From Ruegeria sp. AD91A (GTDB lineage: Bacteria > Pseudomonadota > Alphaproteobacteria > Rhodobacterales > Rhodobacteraceae), in the NCBI RefSeq assembly GCF_003443535.1, contig NZ_CP031946.1, positions 1,674,001 through 1,738,000 of the forward strand: DNA of 64,000 nucleotides, in the 5' to 3' direction. Within the stretch, counting starts at the first letter, position 1, and every line of letters begins with the position of its first letter. Positions 1 to 8,325 of this stretch are shown here, in pieces. The notes beneath the pieces were generated by a model. That model saw nothing but the letters and a program-made list of their open reading frames with translations. It was not told where the DNA came from and ran no database searches. Both the position numbers and the translations under genes were made by a program.

Positions 1-28
1 CGACTTCATATCCTCTTGTATTTGCCAT
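1..28 (-). CDS. 5' end of a leftward gene running off the window
   Basis: Only the first nine codons (MANTRGYEV) lie in the window. An ATG at 28 is preceded on the minus strand by a GAGGAC-like ribosome binding site at normal spacing. It begins 48 bases after the stop of the upstream leftward gene, so the two are probably in one operon. Nothing can be said about function. Confidence 0.5.
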
Positions 29-76
29 CCTGACGTCCTCGGTCTATCGACGCGACGGAATCGCGCCCGGGTGTCT

Positions 77-739
77 TCAAGCAGTGCCGGTGACAACGGC
101 GCGGGGCGTGATATTGACAAGCCTGCGTTTTCCGGATCGCACGGCATGATAGAGCGACGCGGGCGCGAAGCGCGGTACCGTTGCATCAAGTTGCCTGTAG
201 GCAAGCAATGGAGAGATGATTTTGTGAGCCTTGTTCAATGATTCCAGCGGGTCGGGAATTTTCGCGGCTCCGATCAGGCTTGGATCCAGCCCGGCGACTG
301 AGTTGCCCTTGGCTTTCACAGAAAACTGACGGGCGATTTCCGATGCCTTGACCCTCGCAATCTTCACTTTGGAAGTGGAAGAACGCACTCTTCGTTTCGG
401 CATGGACAAGGGGGACAGGTCAGGGCGTTTTGAATTTTCCTCGCCCAGTTTCAACTCATCGAAAAGCACCGCTGCTAGGTCGTGTTCCTGCCCGGGGTCA
501 AATTCATGCCCGGCCGCGACGAAAATTTTTTTCCGCAAGCTTTTGCGTTCAACGATCTGTTTCTTGGAAAACCGCGCCCTGTCCTCCAGCTCAAGCCGAC
601 CTGAAAGATCCAGATCGAACCCAAGTTCCTCAAGCGCCAACAGCGGGTTAATTAGCGCAGCGCGAGCAAGCTCTGGGGTAACATTCAAACGCGCAGCAAT
701 ATCGTGCACTGCTGCCTGAACGTCCTGAAACGTAGCCAT
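77..739 (-). CDS. hypothetical protein, 220 aa
   Basis: I do not recognise this protein. It starts at an ATG with a GGAAGG ribosome binding site about 8 bases upstream. There is no signal peptide or membrane segment. The first 80 residues are mixed and mildly acidic with predicted helices (for example PELARAALINPLLALEELG). The middle (about 105-145) is basic and Ser/Lys-rich. The C-terminal third contains PLLAYRQLDATVPRF. There is a faint local resemblance to the helical region just before the polymerase domain of DNA polymerase I (an LxxVLFDELKL stretch followed by a Lys/Arg/Ser-rich loop), but it is too weak to support a function. The next leftward gene starts 48 bases downstream. Confidence 0.65.
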   Translation of the reverse strand: MATFQDVQAAVHDIAARLNVTPELARAALINPLLALEELGFDLDLSGRLELEDRARFSKKQIVERKSLRKKIFVAAGHEFDPGQEHDLAAVLFDELKLGEENSKRPDLSPLSMPKRRVRSSTSKVKIARVKASEIARQFSVKAKGNSVAGLDPSLIGAAKIPDPLESLNKAHKIISPLLAYRQLDATVPRFAPASLYHAVRSGKRRLVNITPRAVVTGTA

Positions 740-1474
740 AGCAGCCTTCCAATTACGAAAAATCGTAACTCATGAACGCTTGGTACTCATAAATGGATAA
801 TTTGGGAGTCTGCGTTCACGTTATATTTTTCCAGTGATTCCGTCAATGATCCGGAGGCGCCACTTGGCTGCACTGAACCGATATCGACAGCTGGAGAAAG
901 GGTTTTGATCTGGTGCAAACACTGCTTCATTTGGCAAAATCACCAAAGAGGATTCTCTCGAAAATACCTCGGCTGGCTTGAGCTTTTAGGATTGAGTTTT
1001 CCAGACAGCGAATTGAATCTAGACACGATTCCACCAAACCCAAATGTGTATGCCATACCGGTTACAACTCTCTTGCCGCCCGAAAGAAGGAAGTTTATCC
1101 GACACGACAGCGATGGCCGACAGGAAGATCTTCGGACATTTATCCCAGCAGGTTGCGGCGTGGCGCCAGCCCTGCCGGCGTCCGAACAAGAACCCGATGC
1201 GTACAGCGTTTGCCGCGGCGCTTGTCGTATCGGACGGGTTTATCGCGCGATGTTCAGCAAGGGATGCCGGCCTTTCTTCGGTCGATAACGGCACTGCGGA
1301 ACCAGCTCGCGTCGTGGAGGCAGGCAGCGTGGTGGCCAATCTTGGTGTTCGACACAATGTACAGGCAGCCAACGGCTCAGCGCCCTCAATCCATCCACAA
1401 CACCTCGCGCCCCCCTTCCCCCGGACCACATCACCTGCCATAATGGGGGAAACTCAAAAACAAGAGCAGCACCC
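740..1474. other. intergenic region of about 735 bases with no convincing gene
   Basis: This stretch lies between the divergent 77-739 gene and parE. Several overlapping open frames exist on both strands, but none has a good ribosome binding site, sensible composition or a recognisable motif. It presumably holds the promoters of both flanking genes. The first 150 bases next to the leftward gene are AT-rich. The latter half has high GC and could be a decayed gene. Confidence 0.5.
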
Positions 1475-3433
1475 ATGCCCGACGATCTGTTGACGCCAGA
1501 AGCGACCACAACTTATGACGCCTCCTCAATTGAGGTGCTCGAAGGTCTGGAACCGGTCCGCAAACGCCCCGGCATGTATATCGGCGGTACCGATGAGCGT
1601 GCGCTGCACCATATGGTGGCCGAGATTCTCGACAACTCGATGGACGAAGCGGTGGCAGGCCATGCCAACCGGATCGAGGTTGAGCTGCATGCGGACTATG
1701 CCCTGACCGTTCGCGACAACGGGCGTGGCATTCCGATTGACCCGCACCCCAAGTTTCCTGACAAATCGGCACTTGAGGTGATCCTGTGTACCCTGCACGC
1801 GGGCGGCAAGTTCTCGGGCAAGGCCTATCAGACCTCGGGCGGCCTGCACGGCGTGGGTGCGTCCGTAGTGAACGCTCTGTCAGATTCGATGGTCGTTCAG
1901 GTTGCCCGCGACAAGACGCTGTATGAACAACGTTTCTCGCGCGGCGTTCCCTTGGGTCCTGTCGAAAAGATCGGCGCGGCCCCAAACCGACGCGGGACCA
2001 CGGTGACGTTTCATGCCGATCCCGACATCTTTGGCCATCACAAGTTCAAACCCGCCCGCCTGTTCAAATCCATCCGCTCCAAGGCCTACCTGTTCTCAGG
2101 CGTAGAAATCCGCTGGAAATCCGCCATCGATGACGGTGAAACCCCGACAGAGGCCAGTTTTCACTTTCCCGGCGGCCTGTCCGATTACCTCAAGGAGACG
2201 ATGAACGGCTCCTCCACCTATGCTGACCAACCCTTTGCGGGCACCGTGGATTTTCAGGAAAAGTTCAACACCCCCGGCAAGGTCGAATGGGCGATCAACT
2301 GGACGCCCTCGCGCGACGGGTTCATCCAGTCCTATTGTAACACCGTCCCCACCCCCGAAGGCGGCACCCATGTGGCCGGGTTCTGGGCTGCTGTCCTCAA
2401 GGGCATCAAGGCGTACGGAGAGTTGATCAACAACAAAAAGGCCGCGCAAATCACCCGCGAGGACCTGATCACCGGCGGCTGCGCGCTGGTGTCCTGCTTC
2501 ATCTCGGAACCGGAATTCGTCGGCCAGACCAAAGACCGCCTTGCGACGGTCGAGGCACAGCGGCTGGTCGAAAACGCGGTCCGCGACCATTTCGACAACT
2601 GGCTGGCCGCGGACAATAAATCAGCTGGCGCGATTCTGGACTTCCTTATCCTGAGGTCCGAGGAACGCCTGCGCAGACGGGCCGAGAAGGAAACACAACG
2701 CAAGTCCGCCACTAAAAAACTTCGTCTCCCCGGCAAGCTGGTGGACTGTAGTAGTTCAACACGGGACGGCACGGAATTATTCATCGTCGAGGGCGATTCT
2801 GCGGGCGGCTCTGCCAAAATGGGCCGGAATCGCAAAACGCAGGCCCTGCTGCCCCTGCGCGGCAAGATCCTGAACGTACTGGGCGCGGCCAGTTCGAAAC
2901 TGGGCACCAATGCCGAGATCAACGACCTGACGCAGGCGCTGGGTGTGAGGCTTGGCACCAAGTTCAACGTCGATGACCTGCGCTATGACAAGATCATCAT
3001 CATGACCGACGCGGATGTGGACGGCGCGCATATCGCCGCGCTGCTGATGACGTTCTTCTTCACCCAGATGCGGCCCATGATTGACGCGGGCCACCTGTAT
3101 CTGGCCTGCCCACCTCTGTATCGCCTGACCCAGGGGGCCAAGCGCGTTTACTGTCTGGACGAGGCCGAGCGTGACGAATGGCTTGAAAAAGGTCTGGGCG
3201 GCAAGGGCAAGATCGACGTGTCCCGCTTCAAGGGTCTGGGCGAGATGGACGCCAAGGACCTGAAAGAGACCACGATGGACCCCGCGTCCCGGAAATTGAT
3301 CCGGGTCACCATTGACGAGGACGAACCCGGGGAGACCGGCGATCTGGTCGAGCGCCTGATGGGCAAAAAACCCGAACTGCGGTTCCAATACATTCAGGAG
3401 AACGCCCGGTTTGTGGAGGAGTTGGATGTTTAG
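1475..3433 (+). CDS. parE: DNA topoisomerase IV subunit B
   Basis: ParE is the ATPase subunit of topoisomerase IV, which with ParC decatenates daughter chromosomes in the cytoplasm. The 652-aa length fits alphaproteobacterial ParE and is well short of GyrB. The N-terminal GHKL ATPase is clear: EILDNSMDEA near residue 50, DNGRGIP at 81-87 and GGLHGVGAS at 122-130. A transducer domain follows. The TOPRIM domain has IVEGDSAGG near 435 and TDADVDGAH near 510. The C-terminal region carries SRFKGLGEMD and ends without a GyrB-like insertion. The ATG at 1475 has only a weak ribosome binding site. ParE rather than GyrB is inferred from length and overall sequence; parC is not in the window. Confidence 0.95.
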   Translation: MPDDLLTPEATTTYDASSIEVLEGLEPVRKRPGMYIGGTDERALHHMVAEILDNSMDEAVAGHANRIEVELHADYALTVRDNGRGIPIDPHPKFPDKSALEVILCTLHAGGKFSGKAYQTSGGLHGVGASVVNALSDSMVVQVARDKTLYEQRFSRGVPLGPVEKIGAAPNRRGTTVTFHADPDIFGHHKFKPARLFKSIRSKAYLFSGVEIRWKSAIDDGETPTEASFHFPGGLSDYLKETMNGSSTYADQPFAGTVDFQEKFNTPGKVEWAINWTPSRDGFIQSYCNTVPTPEGGTHVAGFWAAVLKGIKAYGELINNKKAAQITREDLITGGCALVSCFISEPEFVGQTKDRLATVEAQRLVENAVRDHFDNWLAADNKSAGAILDFLILRSEERLRRRAEKETQRKSATKKLRLPGKLVDCSSSTRDGTELFIVEGDSAGGSAKMGRNRKTQALLPLRGKILNVLGAASSKLGTNAEINDLTQALGVRLGTKFNVDDLRYDKIIIMTDADVDGAHIAALLMTFFFTQMRPMIDAGHLYLACPPLYRLTQGAKRVYCLDEAERDEWLEKGLGGKGKIDVSRFKGLGEMDAKDLKETTMDPASRKLIRVTIDEDEPGETGDLVERLMGKKPELRFQYIQENARFVEELDV

Positions 3434-3445
3434 GAAACAGTAGTT

Positions 3446-3988
3446 ATGGTACAATATTTAGACCATGATGACTTTAAGAAATCTAGAAAAGCAGTGATCA
3501 TCACTTCGGTGTCAATTTTGTTAGCGTCGACTTTTGAGTTCTCCAACCAAACACTGAAAATTCTGGGACTTGAAGCAAAGTTCGACATTGCGAATTTAAT
3601 TGTTCTTCTAAAGCTGAGCTTGCTTTATTTTTTCTCTGTTTTCTTATTGAAATTGCTGGCAGAGGGAGCTTCGGTTTATGAAAGCACTTTACTGACTCGC
3701 TATGAGTCTGGAACCCCATCTGAGCGATTGAAAAAAATCTACGATGACATGGCCTCATCAGAGACTTACACCGTCGCGGAAACTGACTTGGTACCAGCTA
3801 TGTTGAGGCCAAATAACCTTAGTTCGGAGGAGCTTCTACATAGTCTAACCAAGCGTTTCAGGAGGATTAGAAATATCGCCAGCTATGCCGACATGCAGTA
3901 CTTTTTCTTTGCGCAAGTACTTACACCGATAGCACTGGCCTTTGTAGCGTTTTGGAACAGCAACGCACTGAAAGCGTATCTAAATTGA
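3446..3988 (+). CDS. hypothetical membrane protein, 180 aa, AT-rich
   Basis: Unrecognised protein with about three hydrophobic segments: residues 16-33 (AVIITSVSILLA), 48-70 (NLIVLLKLSLLYFFSVFLLKLL) and 154-170 near the C terminus (QVLTPIALAFVAFW). A hydrophilic, charged region lies between the second and third. It starts 12 bases after the parE stop. Its base composition is visibly lower in GC than parE and the genes downstream, and its codon use is A/T-ending, which suggests a recent arrival. No family motif was seen. Confidence 0.65.
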   Translation: MVQYLDHDDFKKSRKAVIITSVSILLASTFEFSNQTLKILGLEAKFDIANLIVLLKLSLLYFFSVFLLKLLAEGASVYESTLLTRYESGTPSERLKKIYDDMASSETYTVAETDLVPAMLRPNNLSSEELLHSLTKRFRRIRNIASYADMQYFFFAQVLTPIALAFVAFWNSNALKAYLN

Positions 3989-4318
3989 TAAAACGTGAAA
4001 ACTTGTAAGAAGAACCAGTATTTTCAATACTCTCCACTACGAGGGTGAAACAACTTCTCACCGCATACGATTGGGAAGTAAATAGGATATCAGCTCTTCT
4101 GCTGCCGCGGTACAAACCTATCGCAAAGCCATGTGAGCGGGTCAAACGTGCATGAAGCCGCTCCTAATATCTTGCGTGAACTAGAAACGCACCGACACCA
4201 CACGCGCCCTCAAAAAACCAAAATATACTGCAATTCAAACCTCTTCGGTTTACAAATCAAACCAAGAACCGGCTTCCCCGTGACATGCTGGCTTGGATTT
4301 AACGATTAAGGATTTGCA
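3989..4318. other. 330-base intergenic region, nothing recognised
   Basis: AT-rich spacer between the membrane gene and the UDP-glucuronate decarboxylase gene. No ORF with a ribosome binding site, RNA gene or strong hairpin was found. The AAGGA ribosome binding site of the downstream gene lies at its right end. Confidence 0.5.
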
Positions 4319-5287
4319 ATGGCCCGCCTTTATGACAGTCGAAAACGTGTTCTCGTAACCGGTGGGGCCGGGTTTCTGGGCTCGCATCTGTGCGACCGGC
4401 TTCTGAATCAGGGGCACGAGGTTCTGTGCGTCGACAACCTGTTCACCGGCACCAAGCGCAATATCGACCATCTGCACAACAACCCGCGGTTCGAGTTCAT
4501 GCGCCACGATGTGACCTTCCCTCTGTTTGTGGAAGTGGACGAGATCTATAACCTCGCCTGCCCGGCCTCGCCCGTGCATTACCAACACGATCCGGTGCAG
4601 ACGACCAAGACCAGCGTGCATGGCGCGATCAACATGTTGGGTCTGGCGAAGCGGCTGAAATGCAAGATCTTTCAGGCCTCGACCTCCGAAGTCTATGGTG
4701 ACCCCACCATCCATCCCCAAACCGAAGACTATTGGGGCAACGTCAACCCGGTTGGTCCGCGTTCGTGCTACGACGAAGGCAAACGCTGCGCCGAGACGCT
4801 GTTCTTCGATTACCACCGGCAGATGGGGCTTGAGATCAAGGTCGCCCGGATTTTCAACACCTACGGGCCCAGAATGCACCCCGCCGACGGGCGCGTGGTG
4901 TCAAACTTCATCATGCAAGCGCTGACCGGCGAGCCGATCACGATCTTTGGCGACGGTACGCAAACCCGGTCTTTCTGTTATGTGGATGACCTGATCGAAG
5001 GGTTCATCCGGTTGATGGAGACCGGCACAGACGTCACTGGCCCGGTCAATCTGGGCAATCCCAATGAATTCTCGATGAACGAACTGGCCCGCGAAGTGCA
5101 GGCCCTTGTGGGGGCCGAAACCCCCGTCAGTTTCAAGCAATTGCCAGAGGATGACCCGAAACAGCGTCAGCCCGATATCACTCTGGCGCGGACCCTTCTG
5201 GGCTGGGAACCCAGAGTGCAGCTGAAAGAAGGGCTGAACGCAACCATCCGGTATTTCCGCGAGCTTCAGGCCGAAGTCGAGACCTAG
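4319..5287 (+). CDS. UDP-glucuronate decarboxylase (UDP-xylose synthase), SDR family
   Basis: Predicted to convert UDP-glucuronate to UDP-xylose with bound NAD+, supplying a sugar for surface polysaccharide. The 322-aa extended short-chain dehydrogenase fold shows the Rossmann motif [14 protein letters not shown] at 11-24, the [11 protein letters not shown] signature of the UXS clade, STSEVYGDP, the catalytic YDEGK (YxxxK) and [10 protein letters not shown]. The clade-specific NLACPASP and SCYDEGKR motifs favour UXS over dTDP-glucose dehydratase or UDP-glucose epimerase. The ATG at 4319 has an AAGGA site 7 bases upstream. No other polysaccharide genes adjoin it. Confidence 0.88.
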   Translation: MARLYDSRKRVLVTGGAGFLGSHLCDRLLNQGHEVLCVDNLFTGTKRNIDHLHNNPRFEFMRHDVTFPLFVEVDEIYNLACPASPVHYQHDPVQTTKTSVHGAINMLGLAKRLKCKIFQASTSEVYGDPTIHPQTEDYWGNVNPVGPRSCYDEGKRCAETLFFDYHRQMGLEIKVARIFNTYGPRMHPADGRVVSNFIMQALTGEPITIFGDGTQTRSFCYVDDLIEGFIRLMETGTDVTGPVNLGNPNEFSMNELAREVQALVGAETPVSFKQLPEDDPKQRQPDITLARTLLGWEPRVQLKEGLNATIRYFRELQAEVET

Positions 5288-5294
5288 GACCAAC

Positions 5295-5314
5295 GCCCGG
5301 TTTTGGAACCGGGC
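5295..5314 (+). terminator. hairpin after the decarboxylase gene
   Basis: An 8-bp perfect inverted repeat (GCCCGGTT / AACCGGGC) with a 4-base loop, 8 bases after the stop codon. There is no clear T-tract, so it may be a weak terminator or an mRNA-stabilising hairpin between two convergent genes. Confidence 0.5.
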
Positions 5315-5370
5315 ACGACCAAAGCCCCTGACCTGCCCCGGCGCTTGAAGAACCTTCGCAAGGCGTCGCC

Positions 5371-5982
5371 TTATTCGAAATCTGCCTGATCTAGCAGCGT
5401 ATAGGTGAACTTGTTGCCAAACGCGTCGCGCCCGGCTTCGCATTTTAGCAGAAACTCGGCAAAGTGACGCTGATCCGCGAATACCTGACACCCGGCGGAA
5501 TAGATCGTATTCGCAGTGTCATCATCACCGTTGTTTGGCCCCTTGTGCAGATTTATGCCAAACATCCCACTTTGAGGATTTTCAAGGTTCAGGTTCCCAT
5601 CCTCGTTGTTGTCCCGAAACACGGTAACGTTTCCCAGCCTTTGACACAGCGCTTTGTGGCCTCCGGGCCGGCCTCTTTTATGAATATCGATCTTGTAGCA
5701 GGACCGATATTGCCCCGGCGCCAGAATGGCCGTCCCATCCGGGTTTATCGGGTTCTTCAGGTAGTGATCGCTTGGATCGGCCGTCATCGGGTAATAGGCA
5801 ATATCCCAAACGCCAAGAAACCGGTGGAACACCGTCATGACATCATCGAATTTCTTGGGTGAAACAGGGTGGGCGCGAATGCCTACTATGTTCAGGTTCC
5901 AATCGACAGTAGGGGTATCGAAAACCACATAATCCTTTTGGGACATAACATCCATAATCGCTTCCACAGAGGGTCTGAACAT
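5371..5982 (-). CDS. hypothetical protein with a YkuD-like His...Ser-Ala-Gly-Cys motif
   Basis: A 203-aa protein without signal peptide or membrane segment. It starts at an ATG with AGGAGA 9 bases upstream. The C-terminal half has GINLHKG followed 17-18 residues later by IYSAGCQVF. This His/Ser-x-Gly-Cys arrangement resembles the active site of YkuD-type L,D-transpeptidases, in which the Cys is the acyl-enzyme nucleophile. The rest does not match a typical YkuD domain, and the lack of an export signal argues against a periplasmic cross-linking enzyme. It may instead be a phage-type or uncharacterised relative. It converges on the decarboxylase gene. Confidence 0.7.
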   Translation of the reverse strand: MFRPSVEAIMDVMSQKDYVVFDTPTVDWNLNIVGIRAHPVSPKKFDDVMTVFHRFLGVWDIAYYPMTADPSDHYLKNPINPDGTAILAPGQYRSCYKIDIHKRGRPGGHKALCQRLGNVTVFRDNNEDGNLNLENPQSGMFGINLHKGPNNGDDDTANTIYSAGCQVFADQRHFAEFLLKCEAGRDAFGNKFTYTLLDQADFE

Positions 5983-6190
5983 CTCTCAATTCTCCTAAAA
6001 CAATGCGGTCATGTTACCACAGAAACGACCGGTCGTAAAAATCGCCCCACGGCGTTGCCACTGTGCTTGTCGGATTTTCGTTGCCTAACCCGTTGATCCC
6101 GTTCAAACTTGCGGCAACAAAAACAATGATTGAGGTCCGGGCGTCCAAAACCTTTTGATCGACAACAGATTTGCAGGACGGGAGGACGAC

Positions 6191-6472
6191 ATGAAAACAC
6201 TGACTTTTGGGCTGGCCTTAGCCATGCTCGCGACCCAGACGCTGGCGCAACAGACGCTCAGCTTGGCTTCTCCGATCCCGGACGGGGCGGAAACGCGGTT
6301 TTGCTATTACAAAGGGTTGGCTTATTCCCCGGATTCCTTCATCGTGATCTTTGGCGACAATACCGTCACAGAAACGATCAACACGCGTGAAGAACGCTTG
6401 CTGCGATGTGTGAGCAACGACAAGGGCAACATGCACTGGAAACCACAAAGCACGTTTCAGGTCGGCCGCTAA
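6191..6472 (+). CDS. small exported protein (possibly DUF1496/YnjH-like)
   Basis: A 93-aa protein starting at the ATG at 6191, which directly follows a perfect GGAGGA site; an upstream in-frame start lacks one. Residues 1-20 form a signal peptide (MKTLTFGLALAMLATQTLAQ) with cleavage expected after AQ. The mature part has two Cys residues: RFCYYKGLAYS near the start and LLRCVSND near the end. The Cys-Tyr-Tyr...Lys-x-Tyr-Ser and Leu-x-x-Cys pattern recalls the small periplasmic DUF1496 (YnjH) family, but this is from memory of the motif. Function unknown. Confidence 0.75.
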   Translation: MKTLTFGLALAMLATQTLAQQTLSLASPIPDGAETRFCYYKGLAYSPDSFIVIFGDNTVTETINTREERLLRCVSNDKGNMHWKPQSTFQVGR

Positions 6473-6511
6473 GCCAGAGATATCACCGCCACCCAGTGCT
6501 TTTCAGCCGGA

Positions 6512-7351
6512 TCAGACAGCCATTCCTATCAGGGCGATGCCAACAGCCATGAGTACCGCGGCACCCAGCCGTCGCGCCCAATTGCCTTCCTTGAGGAATA
6601 TGAACCCGATCAGTGCTGCGAAGATGACCGACGTCTCGCGCAGCGCCGAAACCGCGCCCAATGGTGCGAAGTTCTTGGCATACAACACCAGACCATAGGC
6701 CGTCATAGATACCAGCCCGCCAAGAATACCTGTCATCCATATTTTGGATGGAAGGTCTTTGAGGGCCGCTCGTTTCCGAACGCCTACAAAACCGGCTATG
6801 AACAGGTGCAGAAATGCCCCCCACGCCCAATAGCTTAGCGTATTGCCCGATAGCCGAACCCCGATCCCGTCTACGACCGAATAGATCGAAATGCAGAACC
6901 CGGTGCCCAGCGCAAACTGCAGTGTGCTGCGCCCAACGCCCGAGCGCAGCGCTTTCCAGCTACTCAACTGAATGCCAACGGCAATCAGGGCGATCCCACC
7001 CCAGGCTTGAAAAGGCAGCACTTCTCCGACCAAGAGCATGGCCCAGAGCGAGACCAGCGCCGGGACAATACCGCGGGCGATGGGATAGACCACACTCAGA
7101 TCACCATGCTGATAGGCTTTACCCAGCATGAAGTAATAGCCGAAATGCACAACGGTCGAGAGCAGGATGTAGACAAAGCTCTCTGGGCTTGGCAGCGGCA
7201 GCAACATCACCATAACCGCCGCAGGCGGGACTTGACCCAAAGCGACCAAACCCAGCATTGTGGTTCGATCCGCCGCTGTCTTGACTATGGCATTCCAAAC
7301 GGCATGCAACAACGCGGCCGACAAAATGATAGGGATGACGAACAGGGTCAC
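6512..7351 (-). CDS. DMT-superfamily (EamA) transporter
   Basis: A 279-aa inner-membrane protein with about ten hydrophobic helices in two repeated halves, as in drug/metabolite transporters. Features include the N-terminal SAALLHAVWNAIVK segment, the conserved YPIARGIVPALVSL end of the first EamA repeat, and SALRETSVIFAALIGFIFLKE followed by GAAVLMAVGIALIG in the second. The start is a GTG at 7351 with GGAAAGG upstream. Substrate cannot be told from sequence; relatives export amino acids or metabolites. It is followed leftward by the small exported-protein gene on the other strand. Confidence 0.85.
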   Translation of the reverse strand: MTLFVIPIILSAALLHAVWNAIVKTAADRTTMLGLVALGQVPPAAVMVMLLPLPSPESFVYILLSTVVHFGYYFMLGKAYQHGDLSVVYPIARGIVPALVSLWAMLLVGEVLPFQAWGGIALIAVGIQLSSWKALRSGVGRSTLQFALGTGFCISIYSVVDGIGVRLSGNTLSYWAWGAFLHLFIAGFVGVRKRAALKDLPSKIWMTGILGGLVSMTAYGLVLYAKNFAPLGAVSALRETSVIFAALIGFIFLKEGNWARRLGAAVLMAVGIALIGMAV

Positions 7352-7449
7352 TCCAAAACCTTTCCCGCAGAGAGTTTGCGCAAAAAGGGTCTGTGGCCCT
7401 GATTACTTGGCGCGATGTCTCCAATGGGTGGTTTGTTGTCAAGCCTGTT

Positions 7450-8220
7450 TCAGATCACATGACTGTTTATCCAGGATTCAATTTTTGTGACAGGTTGCTC
7501 CCATCCCGGCTCCATGAACAGAAAATGCGCATGGTCTTCAACCAAAAGAAAAGTTCCGCGTTGTCCATACTGATCAGCTAGGGCCCGGCAGGTGTTGGGG
7601 TTAACGGCGCGATCTTCCGCGCCAGAGACCACGAGTACCGGACAATCTATCTTGTCGAAGTCGACTTTAATCGCGTGGTGGTCATCAAACATCCAAAAGA
7701 ACATCTCGAACATAACGCGCCCGCTTTCCGGCCCCAGTTGATCAAATACAACATGCTGCTGCGTTTCAGGCATTTTGTTGAGAGCAAACGGAGCCATCAG
7801 GTCGAACTCGACCCGCATGTGCTGTTTCCAAAACGCGCCTCCCTCCATCAATGCTCGTGGCACGGCGCGCTCGTCGTCGGTTTCAGGCAACGTTCCCCAA
7901 GGTGCATTCGGATTGACAAGAACAATGGCGCTGGCCAATCCCCGTGCGGCCACCTGCTGCGCGACTACACCCGCAATGGCATGTCCCAGTATGACCGGCT
8001 TGGTGTCCAATCCCTGCACAAAAGCCGCAATGTCATCGGTGTAGTCGATGACGCTGGTGTTCGTCAGTTCCGGGTCGGGATCGCTCTTGGGATCACCACC
8101 GTGGTGGCGCAGAGCCGGGACATGTACCGTCCAACCCCGATCACGAAAGAAGGAAGCGTAATTCTGCATGCACCATGGTCCAGCAAAAGCCCCGTGGATC
8201 AGTACAATTTCATTTGGCAT
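7450..8220 (-). CDS. alpha/beta hydrolase-fold protein lacking the nucleophile serine
   Basis: A 256-aa alpha/beta hydrolase fold. The N terminus has IVLIHGAFAGPWCM (oxyanion-hole HGAF). The nucleophile elbow, normally GxSxG, reads GHAIAG, with Ala (GCC) where Ser should be. The acid (VSGAEDRAVNP) and a late His (VEDHAHFLF) are still present. The start is placed at the ATG at 8220 because GGGAG lies 7 bases upstream; the in-frame TTG at 8226 has no advantage. It may be a non-catalytic member or use another mechanism, as some fold members (cofactor-free dioxygenases, lyases) do. It sits alone between two unrelated genes. Confidence 0.85.
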   Translation of the reverse strand: MPNEIVLIHGAFAGPWCMQNYASFFRDRGWTVHVPALRHHGGDPKSDPDPELTNTSVIDYTDDIAAFVQGLDTKPVILGHAIAGVVAQQVAARGLASAIVLVNPNAPWGTLPETDDERAVPRALMEGGAFWKQHMRVEFDLMAPFALNKMPETQQHVVFDQLGPESGRVMFEMFFWMFDDHHAIKVDFDKIDCPVLVVSGAEDRAVNPNTCRALADQYGQRGTFLLVEDHAHFLFMEPGWEQPVTKIESWINSHVI

Positions 8221-8325
8221 GGACAATCTCCCTCAACGCAAGACCGAGTATGGGCATGTGGCAAGATGTTACAACTGCCCGTGATCCCTGTTGCAGGACG
8301 GTTCACAGGTCCTAAGATCGGGCCC

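Noticed and set aside
905..1493. Overlapping 127- to 149-codon frames before parE
   Set aside because: Composition is not protein-like, no ribosome binding sites, and the frames disagree; treated as non-coding or decayed.
7675..8325. N-terminal extension of the membrane protein at 8326
   Set aside because: It lies antisense to the alpha/beta hydrolase gene; the protein-like sequence begins at the ATG at 8326.
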